From contig NC_134082.1 of the NCBI RefSeq assembly GCF_000715075.1, positions 104,510,399-104,574,398 on the forward strand: a stretch of 64,000 nucleotides of DNA. The letters are read 5' to 3'. Shown here piece by piece: positions 45,630-57,353 of the stretch. The notes beneath the pieces were generated by a model that had not been told where the DNA came from, did not search any database, and worked only from the letters and a program-made list of their open reading frames with translations. Position numbers and translations under genes: made by a program. Within the stretch, counting starts at the first letter, position 1. Each line of letters begins with the position of its first letter. Source of the stretch: Nicotiana tabacum (lineage: Eukaryota; Streptophyta; Magnoliopsida; Solanales; Solanaceae).

Positions 45630-46927
45630 ATAGCAAGACAGAGCTTAGTCTTGCGCAAAGTTTGGGGGCAAAGCTTAGCCCGAGGGAACAAGATAGTGCC
45701 AAGTTTAGAATAGAGCAACATTTGTGCAGGCAGGGACAATGCTTAGTCTAATGAGAAAGCAGTGTTTAGCCTTATGCAAATATGGAGGCATGGCTTAGCC
45801 TCATGCGAGATTGGAGACAAAGCTTAGTCTCATGCAAGGAGAAGGCAATGCTTAGCCTTATGCAAATATGGAGGCAGGGCTTAGCCTCATGCCAGATTTG
45901 AGACAAGGCTTAGTCTCATGCAATGAGAAGGCAGTGCTTAGCCTTATGCAAATATGGAGGCAGGGCTTAGCCTCATACAAGAATTGAGACAAGGCTTAGT
46001 CTCATGCAAAGAGAAGGTAGTGCTTAGCCCTATGCAAAAATGGAGGCAGGGCTTAGCGTCATGCGAGATTTGAGATAGGGCTTAGTCTCATGCAAAGAGA
46101 AGGCAATGCTTAGTCTTATGCAAATATGGAGGCAGGGCTTAGCCTCATGCAAGATTTGAGACAGGGCTTAGTCTCATGCAAAGAGAAGGCAGTGCTTAGC
46201 CTTATGCAAATATGGAGGCAAGGCTTAGCCTCATGCAAGATTTGAGACAAGGCTTAGTCTCATGCAAGGAGAAGGCAACGCTTAACCTTATGCAAATATG
46301 GAGGCAAGGCTTAGCCTCATGCAAGATTGGAGACAGGGCTTAGTATTATGCAAGGAGAAGGCAACGCTTAGCCTTATGCAAAAAGGGAGGCAGGGCTTAG
46401 CCTCATGCAAGATTTGATACAAGGCTTAGTCTCATGCAAAGAGAAGGCAATGCTTAGCCTTATGCAGATATGGAGGCAGGGCTTAGCCTCATGCAATATT
46501 TGAGACAAGGCTTGGTCTCATGCAAAGAGAAGGCAGTGCTTAGCCTTATGCAAATATGGAGGCATGGCTTAGCCTCATGCAAGATTTGAGACAAGGCTTA
46601 GTCTCATGCAAAGAGAAGGCAATGCTTAGCCTTATGCAGATATGGAGGCAGGGCTTAGCCTCATGCAATATTTGAGACAAGGTTTGGTCTCATGCAAAGA
46701 GAAGGCAGTGCTTAGCCTTATGCAAATATGGAGGCAGTGCTTAGCCTCATGCAAGATTTGAGACAAGGCTTAGTCTCATGCAAAGAGAAGGCTATGCTTA
46801 GCCTTATGCAAGACTTGAGACAGAGCTTAGTCTCATGCAAAGAGAAGGCAATGCTTAGCCTTAAGCAAGATTTGAGATAGAGCTTAAACTCATGCAAAGA
46901 GAAGGCAATGCTTAGCCTTATGTAGTG
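45630..46927 (-). repeat. Higher-order tandem repeat in the Ogre-like 3' UTR (86-bp unit, about 13 copies)
   Basis: Units of about 86 bp are each made of three related 28-29-bp monomers. On the plus strand the monomers centre on GGCTTAGCCTCATGCAAGAT, GGCTTAGTCTCATGCAAAGA and TGCTTAGCCTTATGCAAATA. The block starts as degenerate copies near 45640, is regular from about 45745, and ends near 46800-46925 with units that have lost one monomer (two-monomer, about 58-bp form). Ogre elements are known to carry variable 3' UTR tandem repeats that can seed satellites. It is not a CRISPR array: there are no unique spacers. Confidence 0.9.
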
Positions 46928-47289
46928 AACAAGCAGCAAATAGGAGTAGAATGTGTCTTAGCTGGAGATATATTTGGTGTCTGGTGGCTCGATTGATAGT
47001 GATTTTGCTGTGTGTATATGTTTGTGAATGCCACTATCATGTCCATTATGCCTGCATCCAAAGAAAAATTGTAAGTTTTGTAAGGGGAGGTTGGTTCGTG
47101 CCTTCGTCTGCTGGCTGTGCTTTGCTCCGTTCTGGAGGCCCTGTTTGAGTTGCCCTAGGTAGAACCTGACTGTCATGGAAATAGAGTTTTCGAAAATATG
47201 CACTTATTGATGAAAGTAGAGTTATTCTAGAAAACATAGTGAAATATTGAGTAATTTTAGATGAACCAAACACATTTCAGAGACATTGT

Positions 47290-47520
47290 AGCTTTCTTGC
47301 ATTAAACTTTTGAGGGTCCTCCTCAAAATTCTGTCCTAGTTTGGTAAATGATCCTTCGGCGTTTGCGTGCGATGAAATTTGCTGAAACTTCTCTGGAATT
47401 TTGAGAATCCTTCTCAAAATTCTGACCCAGTTTCTTAACCGATTTCTGACTGTTTGGCATATGATGGCGTCAGCTGGACTTGCTCCAGAATTTTGAGGGT
47501 CCTCCTCAAAATCCTACCCC
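47290..47520 (-). repeat. Three palindrome-bearing repeats of about 90 bp
   Basis: TTTTGAGGGTCCTCCTCAAAA and close variants recur at about 47308, 47399 and 47493. Each is followed by CTGNCCTAGTTT-like sequence. Each core is an inverted repeat able to form a short hairpin (TTTTGAGG with CCTCAAAA). It lies between the pol stop and the 86-bp repeat array. Confidence 0.75.
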
Positions 47521-47655
47521 AGTTTTTGGTGTTGAGGGAAAATGAAGATTTTATTAAGATATGACCGAACCTATAGGGATGCCTACGTATCCCCTCTTAA
47601 ACGGGAATCAGGTCAAGCGTAGTTCAGTTACATCATATGAAGGAATGTAAACAAT

Positions 47656-49100
47656 CTAAACATAGTATCTTTTGACTGTGTCTGGTTTCGGCCAAACTTC
47701 TCTGTCCATTTTTGCGAGTATGAGTGCTCCTCCTGTTAGCACCCGGTGAACCATGTAAGGACCTTGCCAATTGGGAGAGAATTTCTCTTTGGCTTCATCT
47801 TGATGCGGGAAGATCTTCTTCAGCACCAACTATCCCGGTGCGAATTGTCTTGGTTTGACCCTTTTGTTGAAGGCTCTGGATATTCTGTTCTAATAAAGTT
47901 GGTCGTGACATACTGTGTTTATTCTTTTTCCGTCTATAAGGGTCAGTTGCTCATAGCGGCTCCTTATCCATTCTGCATCACTGCGTTCGGCTTCCTGTAT
48001 GATCCTTAAAGAAGGAATTTCTACCTCGGCTGGAATGACAGCTTCGGTACCATAAACCAATAAATAGGGTTTGCCCCGGTTGATGTGCGGACCGTAGTGC
48101 GGTACCCCCAATAGGGCAAAGGGTAACTTCTCATGCCATTGTTTGTGGTTTTCTACCATTTTCCTTAGTATCTTCTTGATGTTCTTGTTAGCAGCTTCTA
48201 CAGCTCCATTCATTTGAGGCATGTATGCTGTGGAGTTTCTGTGCTTGATTTTGAAGGTTTCACACATGGCTTTCATCAGGTCATTGTTTAGATTGGCGGC
48301 ATTATCAGTGATAATGGACTCAGGAACCCCGAATCGGCAAACAATACGTTCCTTAACAAAATCTGCGACGACTTTCTTGGTCACGACTTTGTACAATGTA
48401 GCTTCAACCCATTTAGTGACATAATCAATAGCCACCAAAAGGAACCGGTGCACGTTTGAAGCAGTGGGCTCGATCGGACCGATGACATCCATTCTCCAAG
48501 CAGCAAAGGCCAAGCTGCACTTGTTGCATTGAGCTCGTTTGGTGGTACCCTTATCATGTCTGCATGTACCTGGAATTTCTGTACGTACTGGATGCAATCG
48601 TTTCCATGGTCATCCAAAAATATCCAGCTCTGAGTATTTTCTTGGCTAGAACAAAGCCATTCATATATGGCCCACAAGTTCCAGCATGTATCTCCTCGAG
48701 CAATCTGGAAGCTTCTTTTGCATAAACACATCTTAACAACCCCAGATCAGGAGTTCTTCTATACATGGTCCCTCCACTTTGGAAGAAGTGATTGGACAGC
48801 CTCCGCAGCGTGTGTTTCTGAGTATGGTTTGCCTGCTCTGGATATTCTCCTCTTGCCAAATATTCTTTGATGTCGTGGAACCAAGGTTTTCCATCTGTTT
48901 CCTCTTCAATATGAGCACAGCAAGTCGGTTGATTGTGGATCCTCACCGGGACGAGAACAATGAAATTCTTATTTGGATGTTGTATCATTAATGACAAAGT
49001 GGCCAGTGCGTCTGCGAACTCATTTTGAATTCTAGGTACATGTTTGAATTCTATCTTTGTGAATCTTTCCATCAATTTCTGCACGTGATGCAATATGGCA
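47656..49100 (-). pseudogene. Ogre-like integrase (broken)
   Basis: Minus strand. A zinc region with HTQKHTLRRLSNHFF and later Cys residues is scattered over changing frames (49000-48550). The catalytic core is 48597-47890: WRMDVIGPIEPTASNVH (first D), VPESIITDNAANLNND (second D) and MNGAVEAANKNIKKILRKM (E), then LPFALLGVPHYGPHINRGKP. The C-terminal GPYMVHRVLTGGALILA part runs to a stop at about 47656 (KRYYV). Frameshifts occur near 48550-48730, and stops at 47890 and further on. Confidence 0.87.
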
Positions 49101-49795
49101 GTATCTTGGTATTCTTCATAGCCTATTCTCCTTGAACCTGGTGTACTAGAAGATCTGAATCACCAATTACTAGCAACTCTTATGTATTCATATCGATGGC
49201 TAGTTTGAGCCCCATGATGCAAGCTTCGTATTCTGCCATGTTGTTGGTACATAAAAACATAAGCTTCACGGATACAAGGTATTATTGACCTGTTTTTGAT
49301 ACCAAAACTACTCTGATGCCCACTCCTTTGAAGTTTGTCGCCCCATCGAAGAACATTCTCCAATAGTCGTAAGCTTCAGCAATATCCTCTCCTACGAACG
49401 ATACTTCTTCATCAGGAAAATACGTTTTCAAGGGCTTGTATTCTTCTCCCACATGATTTTCGGCAAGATGGTCTGCCAATGTTTGTCCTTTGACTGCCTT
49501 CTGAGTTACATAGATGATGCCGAACTCGCTTAAGAGTATCTGCCACTTAGCTAACTTCCCGGTTGGCATGGGCTTCTGAAAGATGTACTTTAGAAGGTCC
49601 ATCCTGGATATGAGGTATGTGGTGTAGGCATAGAAGTAATGCCTCAGTTTCTGGGCTGTCCAAGTCAAAGCACAACAAGTGCATTCCATCAGAGAATATT
49701 GTGCTTCATAAGGTGTGAATTTCTTACTCAAGTAGTATATGACTTGCTTCTTTCTTCCTGTCTCATCATGTTGTCCCAAAACACATCTGAAAGCT
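49101..49795 (-). pseudogene. Ogre-like RNase H and second (Tat-type) RNase H domain
   Basis: The first RNase H spans about 49795-49560 (VIYYLSKKFTPYEAQYSLME, CALTWTAQKLRHYF). A linker (GQTLADHLAENHVGEEYKP) leads to the second RNase H typical of the Tat lineage: WRMFFDGATNFKGVGIRVVL and, after a stop near 49284, NNMAEYEACIMGLKLAIDMN and LLVIGDSDLLVHQVQGE (about 49240-49120). Both remove RNA from RNA-DNA hybrids in the intact family. Confidence 0.85.
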
Positions 49796-51070
49796 CAATC
49801 CAATACGGACAGATAGAGTAGCAAAGGTCTCCTAAGTTCTGACGGGACTAGGACTGGTGGTGTGGACAAGTATTCCTTGATTTTGTCAAAAGCCTTCTGA
49901 CAATCTTCGGTCCAACTCGTTTCAGCATCTTTCCTCAACATTTTGAAGATGGGTTCACATATAAATGTGGACTGTGCTATGAAGTGACTGATATAGTTGA
50001 GACGTCCTGGGAAGCTCATTACGTCCTTCTTGCTCTTTGGTGGTGGTAACTCTTGAATATCCTTAACTTTGGATGGGTCCAACTCGATTCCTCGGCAACT
50101 GATAATGAATCCCAACAACTCCCCTGCGGGAACCTCGAACGCACATTTTGCGGGGTTCAATTTCAGATTGTACCTCCTAAACCTGTCAAAGAACTTTCTC
50201 AAATCTGTTATATGATTTGCGGCTCTCTTGGATTTGATGATGACGTCGTCAATATACACCTCTATTTCCTTGTGTATCATATCATGGAAGATGGTTGTCA
50301 TGGCACTCATGTAAGTAGCCCCAGCGTTCTTTAGACCAAATGGCATCATCTTGTAGCAGTATACCCCCCACTGTGTGATGAAAGCCATTTTCTCTACGTC
50401 TTCTTCATCCATCCAGATCTGGTAATAACCCGCAAAGCAATCTATAAAGGATTAGAGTTCATGCTTGGCGCAATTGTCGATCAAGATGTGTATATTTGAC
50501 AGTGGAAAATCGTCTTTGGGACTTGCACTGTTTAAATCCCGATAGTCAACACACACCCTGACTTTCCCATCTTTCTTCGGAACTGGTACAATGTTGGCTA
50601 GCCAGGTTGGGTACTCAACTACCCTAAGGACTTTAGCTTTGATTTGCTTAGTGACTTCCTCCTTGATTTTCAGGCTCATGTCTGGTTTGAACTTTCTGAG
50701 CTTCTGCTTTACTAGCAGGCACATTGGATTGGTAGGTAACTTTTGAGCCAATATGGATGTGCTCAGACCGGTCATATCATTATATGACCATGAAAATATA
50801 TCCTCGTATTCCTTCAAGAAACGAATGTACTCTTCCTTCTCTGATGATGATAAGTGAATGCTTACGCGAGTTTCCTTGATGGTTTCGGCATCTCCCAAAT
50901 TTATCGCTTCGGTCTCGTCCAGGTTAGACTTAGGTTTGTTCTCAAAGTTCTCAACCTCCCTGACAACTTTCTCAGGTATTTCATCCTCTTCTTCTGAGTC
51001 ACTATACTTATGTAGTGTTGTCTTATTACATGTCATAGTCATCAGTTCATCAGGAAAAGTAATAATAATG
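49796..51070 (-). pseudogene. Ogre-like reverse transcriptase (stops present)
   Basis: Starts after the intron with an acidic linker (KYSDSEEEDEIPEKVVREVE) and EYEDIFSWSYNDMTGLSTSI. RT motifs follow in order: WLANIVPVPKKDGKVRVCVD, YRDLNSASPKDDFPLSNIHI, a stop at 50452, FAGYYQIWMDEEDVEKMAFI, YCYKMMPFGLKNAGATYMSA, the polymerase site YIDDVIIKS, and LNPAKCAFEVPAGELLGFII. Near 49796 a stop separates it from RNase H. Only about two stops damage the domain. Confidence 0.9.
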
Positions 51071-51272
51071 CTGTAGAAAAAAATATGAAAGATAATAACA
51101 AATAATAAATAGCAATGCATTGATTAAATTTTTGAAAATATCCAAAACAAGTACGGCTCGATGAATCAAGTAATTATTTTGAAACAAAAAGTGTCTTTAA
51201 AACAAAATTAATGAAAACATTTGAAATGCCTAGCATGGCTATAGAAATAAATTAGGCAAGATGCCAAGCTAC
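51071..51272 (-). other. Candidate intron between protease and RT
   Basis: On the minus strand, donor CTGG/GTAGCTTGG at 51272 and acceptor TTTTTCTACAG/CATT at 51071 bound 202 nt of AT-rich, stop-filled sequence lying between open coding regions. Ogre elements are known to have an intron at this place. Confidence 0.65.
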
Positions 51273-54200
51273 CCAGGGACTCGGCAGGCCCGGGATGGTG
51301 TGGCAGTCCAATTCCTGAGAACATCTCCCTTCTCAACAGTCTGAATGGTGAGGCCTTCTTCTTCATCCTCCTCAATTATCGCACTGCAATCCATATTCTT
51401 GTCGTCTAGGAACAAATTCCTCAGCCCAACTAAAGCTTCTTCCTCTGCAGTTCCCTATATTGTATCGGCCTAGTGAAAAGTCTAACCCAAATGTGGCACT
51501 GGTTGCTCGAGGGGCTAATAAAGACCATGCCATGGCGGCAACCAATCATTGTACTCCTTCCAGGTGTATGGATATCCCAACCCGAAAGTTGTGCCGTGAC
51601 GTTTCAACTATATCGGCTTGGTAATGCCCTGGAGTTTCTCCCCAAGCCCTTTGTCGGGTTCATACCCAGACCATGCTAGTATGTTTTCTATTTTGTTACT
51701 CCACCATTTGTATTTCTCAACTGCATTGACATGTTCAATGTGGTGATAAGTTTTCCCTCCTAGCCTTCTTCTATTCTCGATAACTGAGATAGTATGACTG
51801 ATGTAAATGGGGTTACTTCCATCTCAGTGAATGATTACCTCCTGATGGTTCCATTCAAACTTCATGACCTGGTGTAGTGTGGAAGCCATAGCCCCGGCGG
51901 CGTGTATCCAAGGTCGACCCAACAGAAGATTGTATGTAGCTGATATGTCAAGCACCTGGAATTCGACATCGAACCAAGTCGGCCCCATCTGCAGGCAAAG
52001 GTTAGTTTCCCTAATCGTGGCCCTTTGAGACCCATCAAAGGCTTTCACATTCATATTTTCTGCATGTATCTCGTGGAAATCTTTGCCTAATCTTTTCAGA
52101 GTAGTTAACGGACAAATGTTGAGGCTTGAACCTCTATCTATTAGGACCCTGACATTGAATTTGTCTTCAAAATGCACCGCGATATGCAATGCTCGATTGT
52201 GACTTAACCCTTTAGGTGGTAATTCATCCTCGTGGAAGGTAATCTTATGACTTTCCAGCACTTGCCCTACCATGTTGGCCATTTCTCCGCAGGTGATATT
52301 GTTGGGCACATAAGATTCATTCAACACCTTCATCAAAGCATTCTTGTGTGCCTCTAAATTTTGCAATAATGATAGGATAGATATCTGGGCGGGGGTTTTG
52401 TTTAAATGATCGACGACAGAATATTCCCTTGCCTATAATTTTCTTTAAAGATCATCTAGTCCAGTTTCAATGACAGGTTGTTTAGTAGCAGCCTCCTTGT
52501 TAGATCCTCCCAAATGTTTAGGTGTATAGATCATTCCCGTTCTGGTCATTCCTTGTGCAGCATCAGATTCTTCCATTTTTGCTTTTCCTTTTCGCCTGGC
52601 TTCAACAACATAATCCCAAGATATAGCCTTGGAATTGAAAAGAGGTGTGGTTGATACTATCACTGTGAAAGGTGTGGCCACTTCTACCCCAAACGAAACA
52701 GGTGTGGATGCAAGTGGAGCTACCTCAACCTCAAATGGAACCGCTGTGGTTTCCTCGACCTCGACTAATGGTTGCGTCTGCACCACAATATGAGTGAGTG
52801 TGATAGCAGGTTTAAAGTCGTCGCCTTCTCGAATAAGCCCGATCGACCCCTCAGGATCCCATTCTTCATTCGTCTCTATCACATGTACCCTATCACCCCT
52901 ATGATCTGGGAGAGGATTGTTGCGGATACTGGGCGTAGCTTCCTTTGCCTGTATGACCTTGTTGTCAATCAATGTCTAGATTTTATCTTTCAAAGTTTGG
53001 CATTCGTCAATGGTGTGCCCCTTTATGCTGGAATGATATGCACAGGTTTTATTTGGGTTGACCCATTGAGATGAGTTCTCCATTTCCACAGCAGGAATAG
53101 GGGTGACATAACCGGCAGCATTCAATCTTTCGTATAGCTAGTCAATGGGTTCAGCAATAGCGATGTATTGTCTAGGTGGTTTGTGATCAAAGTTGGGTCG
53201 GGGTTTTTGGTAATTTGGATGAGTTATAGGTGAATGATAGTAGGTCGACTAGGTGTTATAAGTGTGATAAGCGGTGGCAGGTTGACAATATCTGGAGATG
53301 AGGGTTGGTATGTAGGTGGAGGTGTTTGGTATGTGGGTGGAGGTGTTTGGTATGTGGGGGAGGTGTTTGGTATGTCAGCAGAGATTTTGGGCCTTGAGTC
53401 ACCATTACTACTCCCACTTCCTTTTTCTTTGATATGTCGTCTGATTGTAATGCTTTGTTTGTGGCCTATAGTGCCTCAAAATTTGTCACCATCCCGCTTT
53501 TGATACCCTCTTCAATCCTTTCTCTGAGTTTGATGATATCGGAGAACTTGTGATTCTCAATGACCATTAGCCTTTCATAATATTGTGGGTCCTGTGCCCT
53601 AACAAAGAACTTGTTCATTTGTTCTTCTTCTAATGCTAGTCTGACCTTGGCTGCTTCCGACCTTTACCGAGTAGCATACTCGCGGAAAGTCTTAGTTGGC
53701 TTCTTCTTTAAGTTCTGGATGTAGAAGACATCCGGTGCATTCTCCATATTGAACCTGAACCGGTCCATAAATTCTGATGCCATGCTCACCCAATTGGCCT
53801 ACTTCTTAGGGTTCTGGCTTATGTACCAGGACATGGCATCTCCGATAAGACTTCTCATAAAAAGCTTCATTCAGATCCTTTCATCTTTTCTGACCCCCAC
53901 GAGCTTGTCACAGTAAATTCTCAAATGAACCTTGGGATCACCTGTTCCGTCAAACATTTCGAACTTGGTAGGTTTGTAACCCTCCGGCAGTTCCACGTCT
54001 GGTTGTATGCACAGATCCTCATAATTCAGACCTTCTATCCTTTTACCTCCTTCGACACCCTGAACTCGACTTGTCAATTTCTTGATTTCCTCGACCATGT
54101 TCTTGATGAGAAGGTCCTTCTCAGTGGATTCTAGTGTATAGGAGATTGGTTGAGTAGAGTGAGGTATGGTTTCTACGTATATAGGGGTGTTTTGGTGAGC

Positions 54201-54644
54201 GCCAAGGATTTGGGTGTAGTGGTGGTAGTTGGTTGAGTTTTGAGGATCAGAAATAGGTTGCGGTGTGTTCTGAGGAGTGTGATAGGTAGTGGTTTGTGGG
54301 TACTAGGTTGGTTGATGATGGTGTTGTGGAGGAGTTGGTATCAGTAAAAGATTGGGATTTTGAGATGGAGTTGCATATTGATTGGGTGTGGGAGAATTTT
54401 GTGGATGCTGGTTTACAGTATTTTGGGGAGGTGATGGGTTTTTGGTATTTTGTTGGTTGATGTCGGGGACGTTCAGGGTGAGGGAGAGGTTTGCTAAGTT
54501 GCGGACCTACTCAAGTTCTCCCTGTAACTCCAGTATCTTTTGTTCCAACCGTAAAACCAAGTCATTTGGTACCGGTGTACTCCGATTGTCTGAAGTTTTC
54601 ATATTCTCATTGTTTTCCTTTTGAATACCACTTAAGTCATCCAT
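51273..54644 (-). pseudogene. Ogre-like gag-protease (broken)
   Basis: ATG at 54644 (MDDLSGIQKENNENMK), then a Pro/Asn/Gln-rich stretch. The Gag core follows (YKPTKFEMFDGTGDPKVHLR, LIGDAMSWYISQNPKK, FMDRFRFNMENAPDVFYIQN, KTFREYATR), then HSSIKGHTIDECQTLKDKI, a zinc-knuckle-like part. The protease is at 52366-51824: VRVLIDRGSSLNICPLTTLK (D-R-G where D-N/S-G is usual) and YNLLLGRPWIHAAGAMASTL. A G-patch-like piece follows (GYEPDKGLGEKLQGI, about 51680-51630). At least eight stops were seen, for example near 53871, 52978, 52445 and 51824. Confidence 0.85.
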
Positions 54645-55041
54645 CTAAGCTTTTCATTTGCTTTTCGTATTACTTGGAGGAGGAGGAGGTGAAGGGACTC
54701 TAGATCTGGTGTGATATGTTGATGATGCCAGTATGTGCGAACCAACCTTAGGGGATGGGAATAATAAAGAACAAAGAAAAACAAAAGGTAAACAAGTCAG
54801 TAAAGATTCTGAAAAGTTTGTGGTATTTAAACACATATTGTGGGAATGTAAATTCACGTCCTAATTTGGGAGCCTCGTTGTGCCCGAGGTAGGCCTAGCG
54901 ACAAATAGATTTGGAGAAATTCAGTGTCAATAATTGCCTCATTTCATTAATGTAAATATAGATGACCCAAAACGACACTAAATAAGATAAATTACTAATG
55001 GTGATTGGCCTTATTACATTTGAAAAGAAAGTAAACCTAAT
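54645..55041 (-). other. Spacer between ORF1 and gag of the Ogre-like element
   Basis: About 400 bp with no open frame of interest. A purine-rich GGAGGAGGAGGTG run lies at 54674-54690. Confidence 0.5.
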
Positions 55042-56622
55042 CTACTTGGTCCCAGAAGGACCCTCTCCATGATGGATGCTCTTGTCGATCAGCTCCCCCA
55101 ATTCGAACAGGTTCAACAGTAAGAATGCCCTTGCCAAATGTCCTCCTTCGTTTCCCTCAGTGTTCTGGCAATCAGTGACTCTCTTCCTCATTTTCCCTTC
55201 AAATTCCATCAGACTGTACTCTAGATACTCCAGCCTTTCGCTGGATTTAAGAGCCCTCTCTTTCCATTCATTGATCATTTCCATATCGGTCTTATGTTAC
55301 TCCATATGCTCGGCTTCAGACTCGCGAACTCTTTTGCGCAATTTGTTATACTTCACCTATGCTTCGGCAACTTTGCCTATGACCCTGTTTCCTGGACCAA
55401 CCCCTGGCTCGAATATTCCTGCTATGTCATCCTCTAACCAGGACGGGTAAAAGTACACATGACCAGCATGATATCGATCTGGCTCGATGGTATCCTTTTC
55501 TACGATAATTTTCAAATGCCACATGTGCTAAGCTTCACATTTGTATGGGATATCATCATCCCTGAAATCTGCCCTGTAGTGACTCATTTTAGCAACTCGC
55601 GGTATGACCTACCTCCTATCTGCCTGTCTTATAACCCTGAGGGGAGCATAAGGGTATATGCCCCTTAAACCAATTAACACCAAGTATGGAACATTCCTAG
55701 ATCTGATGATGAACTCGTCGGTAGGGAACCAATCGAACATCCATTGAACCTGGTCCTCGGTCAAATTGTTGAAAAACTGCACTCATCCTATAATATCCTC
55801 TAGATGAGCAAACCTGTCTGGGATATAGGTCATTCTCTTGGGATGATGGAAGGCTATATGATCATTCCACGGCCTTCGTGGAAACTCCTGACGGTATTGA
55901 CCCTTTTGGAGATGTTCTAACAGCCAAACTTGCAGCAGCAAATTGCAACCCTCGAAGTATCTGAACCGCTTCTGACAGCGGTCCAAGTCCCGTTATATAT
56001 CTGCAATGATCATAGGGACAATGGTATATGTCTGCCTCTCAATCCCGTCCATCAAAGTTTTGGCCACTATGGCCAACCTAGTATGGATTCTATCCCCTTG
56101 GATTGGGAACACTAGCATACCCAAGAACCACACGATGAACACAAATACCCTGCGGTGAATCCAACCCAAGGAGGTGATGGAGAATTCATCATCGAAAATA
56201 CGGTAAGACATGCTATGACCGTATCGTTCATAGAGGAAGTCGAAGGGTATGTAGGAGTTTTTCAGGCACTCTAAGTAATCATTCTTCTTTAACCCCATCA
56301 TCTTTAGAAACCCCCTAGTGGTACGATTTTCAGGTACAAATAAACCAGGGCTATCCCAAGGCAACCCAGCGAATCTCCCTGTTTCTTCCAAGAGAGGGGT
56401 CAATTCTATGTCTCCAAAGTGGAACACATCTCTTTCATTGTCCCAGAACATAGTGGCAACCTCGATCAATATTGTGTTTGGCTACAGGTCCAACAAAGAA
56501 GGCAAATTTCCTAAGACCCTTTTCACATGATTTTGGTCACTTGATGGAAGATCCCTCCACCAATCTAGCAATAGTGATGTTATGTTACCAACCATGCCGA
56601 ACCTGGGGACTTCGTGCCTCAT
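55042..56622 (-). pseudogene. ORF1 upstream of gag in the Ogre-like element (broken)
   Basis: ATG at 56622 (MRHEVPRFGMVGNITSLLLD). Conserved-looking blocks follow: VATMFWDNERDVFHFGDIEL, LPWDSPGLFVPENRTTRGFL, IPFDFLYERYGHSMSYRIF, WIHRRVFVFIVWFLGMLVFP, CNLLLQVWLLEHLQKG and RRPWNDHIAFHHPKRMTYIP. A coiled C-terminus ends it (MINEWKERALKSSERLEYLE) at 55042. This is the extra ORF of Ogre; it resembles what I remember as plant mobile domain-like/DUF7745 proteins. Stops are near 56483, 55990, 55782 and 55588, with a decayed middle around 55300-55580. Function in the element is unknown. Confidence 0.75.
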
Positions 56623-57332
56623 TTCTACAAAACAAATATGGTTAGGCTCTTCCCCCTCCAGGTTTGTCTATTTATATAACAATGATTATTATATTGACAC
56701 TTATTTCTCCAAAATTAATGCACACAATCATGGTTGTGTCCGTTGGGATTATGAAAAACCTGATGGATTTTGGACGAGGCTTGTCTTAAAAGGGTTATTA
56801 TGTGGACAACATATTAACCCGGCTAAGTTTGACCATGATGCATGTACAATTAATCAGAGTAGGTTTCTATAGAGGTCTAGACTGGTACCCTCAAGCGGAC
56901 AACTTGAGGGGGAAAGGCACGGAACCGTCGATTGCACCACTGATAGACTAGTTTTACCGCAAATACGCTTTTTCGAATTTAAAGGATGATATATAGGAAG
57001 AGCGCAAACACTCATCAAGTGTTGCTATAAGATTGATTACGCACGAGTGGAACATGATGTTAAACATGATTTATGCAGCAATAAATATCATGTTGTCACG
57101 TATTTGCACGTTAAAAATGATAAATGCAGTATTTAAATGATTAAAAGACAGTTAAGAAAGAAAACAAGGAGACAAGTCAGTTTCAGAAAATAAAAGAAAT
57201 CATAAATGCTTGAGAAATAGGCAATTAAATCCAAATAAGGGGGAAGGGGAAAGGTACACATGTATTAACAGAATAAAGCATGCTTAAGACTAATTCACAA
57301 AAACAAGTTTGTTATGGTAAGAGCCTAAAATA
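56623..57332 (-). other. 5' leader of the Ogre-like element
   Basis: Non-coding sequence between the primer site and ORF1. No uORF or repeat stands out. Confidence 0.55.
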
Positions 57333-57350
57333 TCCCCAACAGAGTCGCCA
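57333..57350 (-). other. tRNA-Arg type primer-binding site of the Ogre-like element
   Basis: Minus strand TGGCGACTCTGTTGGGGA starts three bases after the 5' LTR. As I recall it, the 3' end of plant tRNA-Arg(ACG) would give TGGCGACTCCGCTGGGGA, so the match is 16 of 18 with two transitions. Ogre elements are known to use tRNA-Arg. Confidence 0.75.
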
Positions 57351-57353
57351 TGT

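Noticed and set aside
45640..46927. CRISPR-like regular repeats
   Set aside because: The units are head-to-tail with no unique spacers and lie in a eukaryotic retrotransposon UTR.
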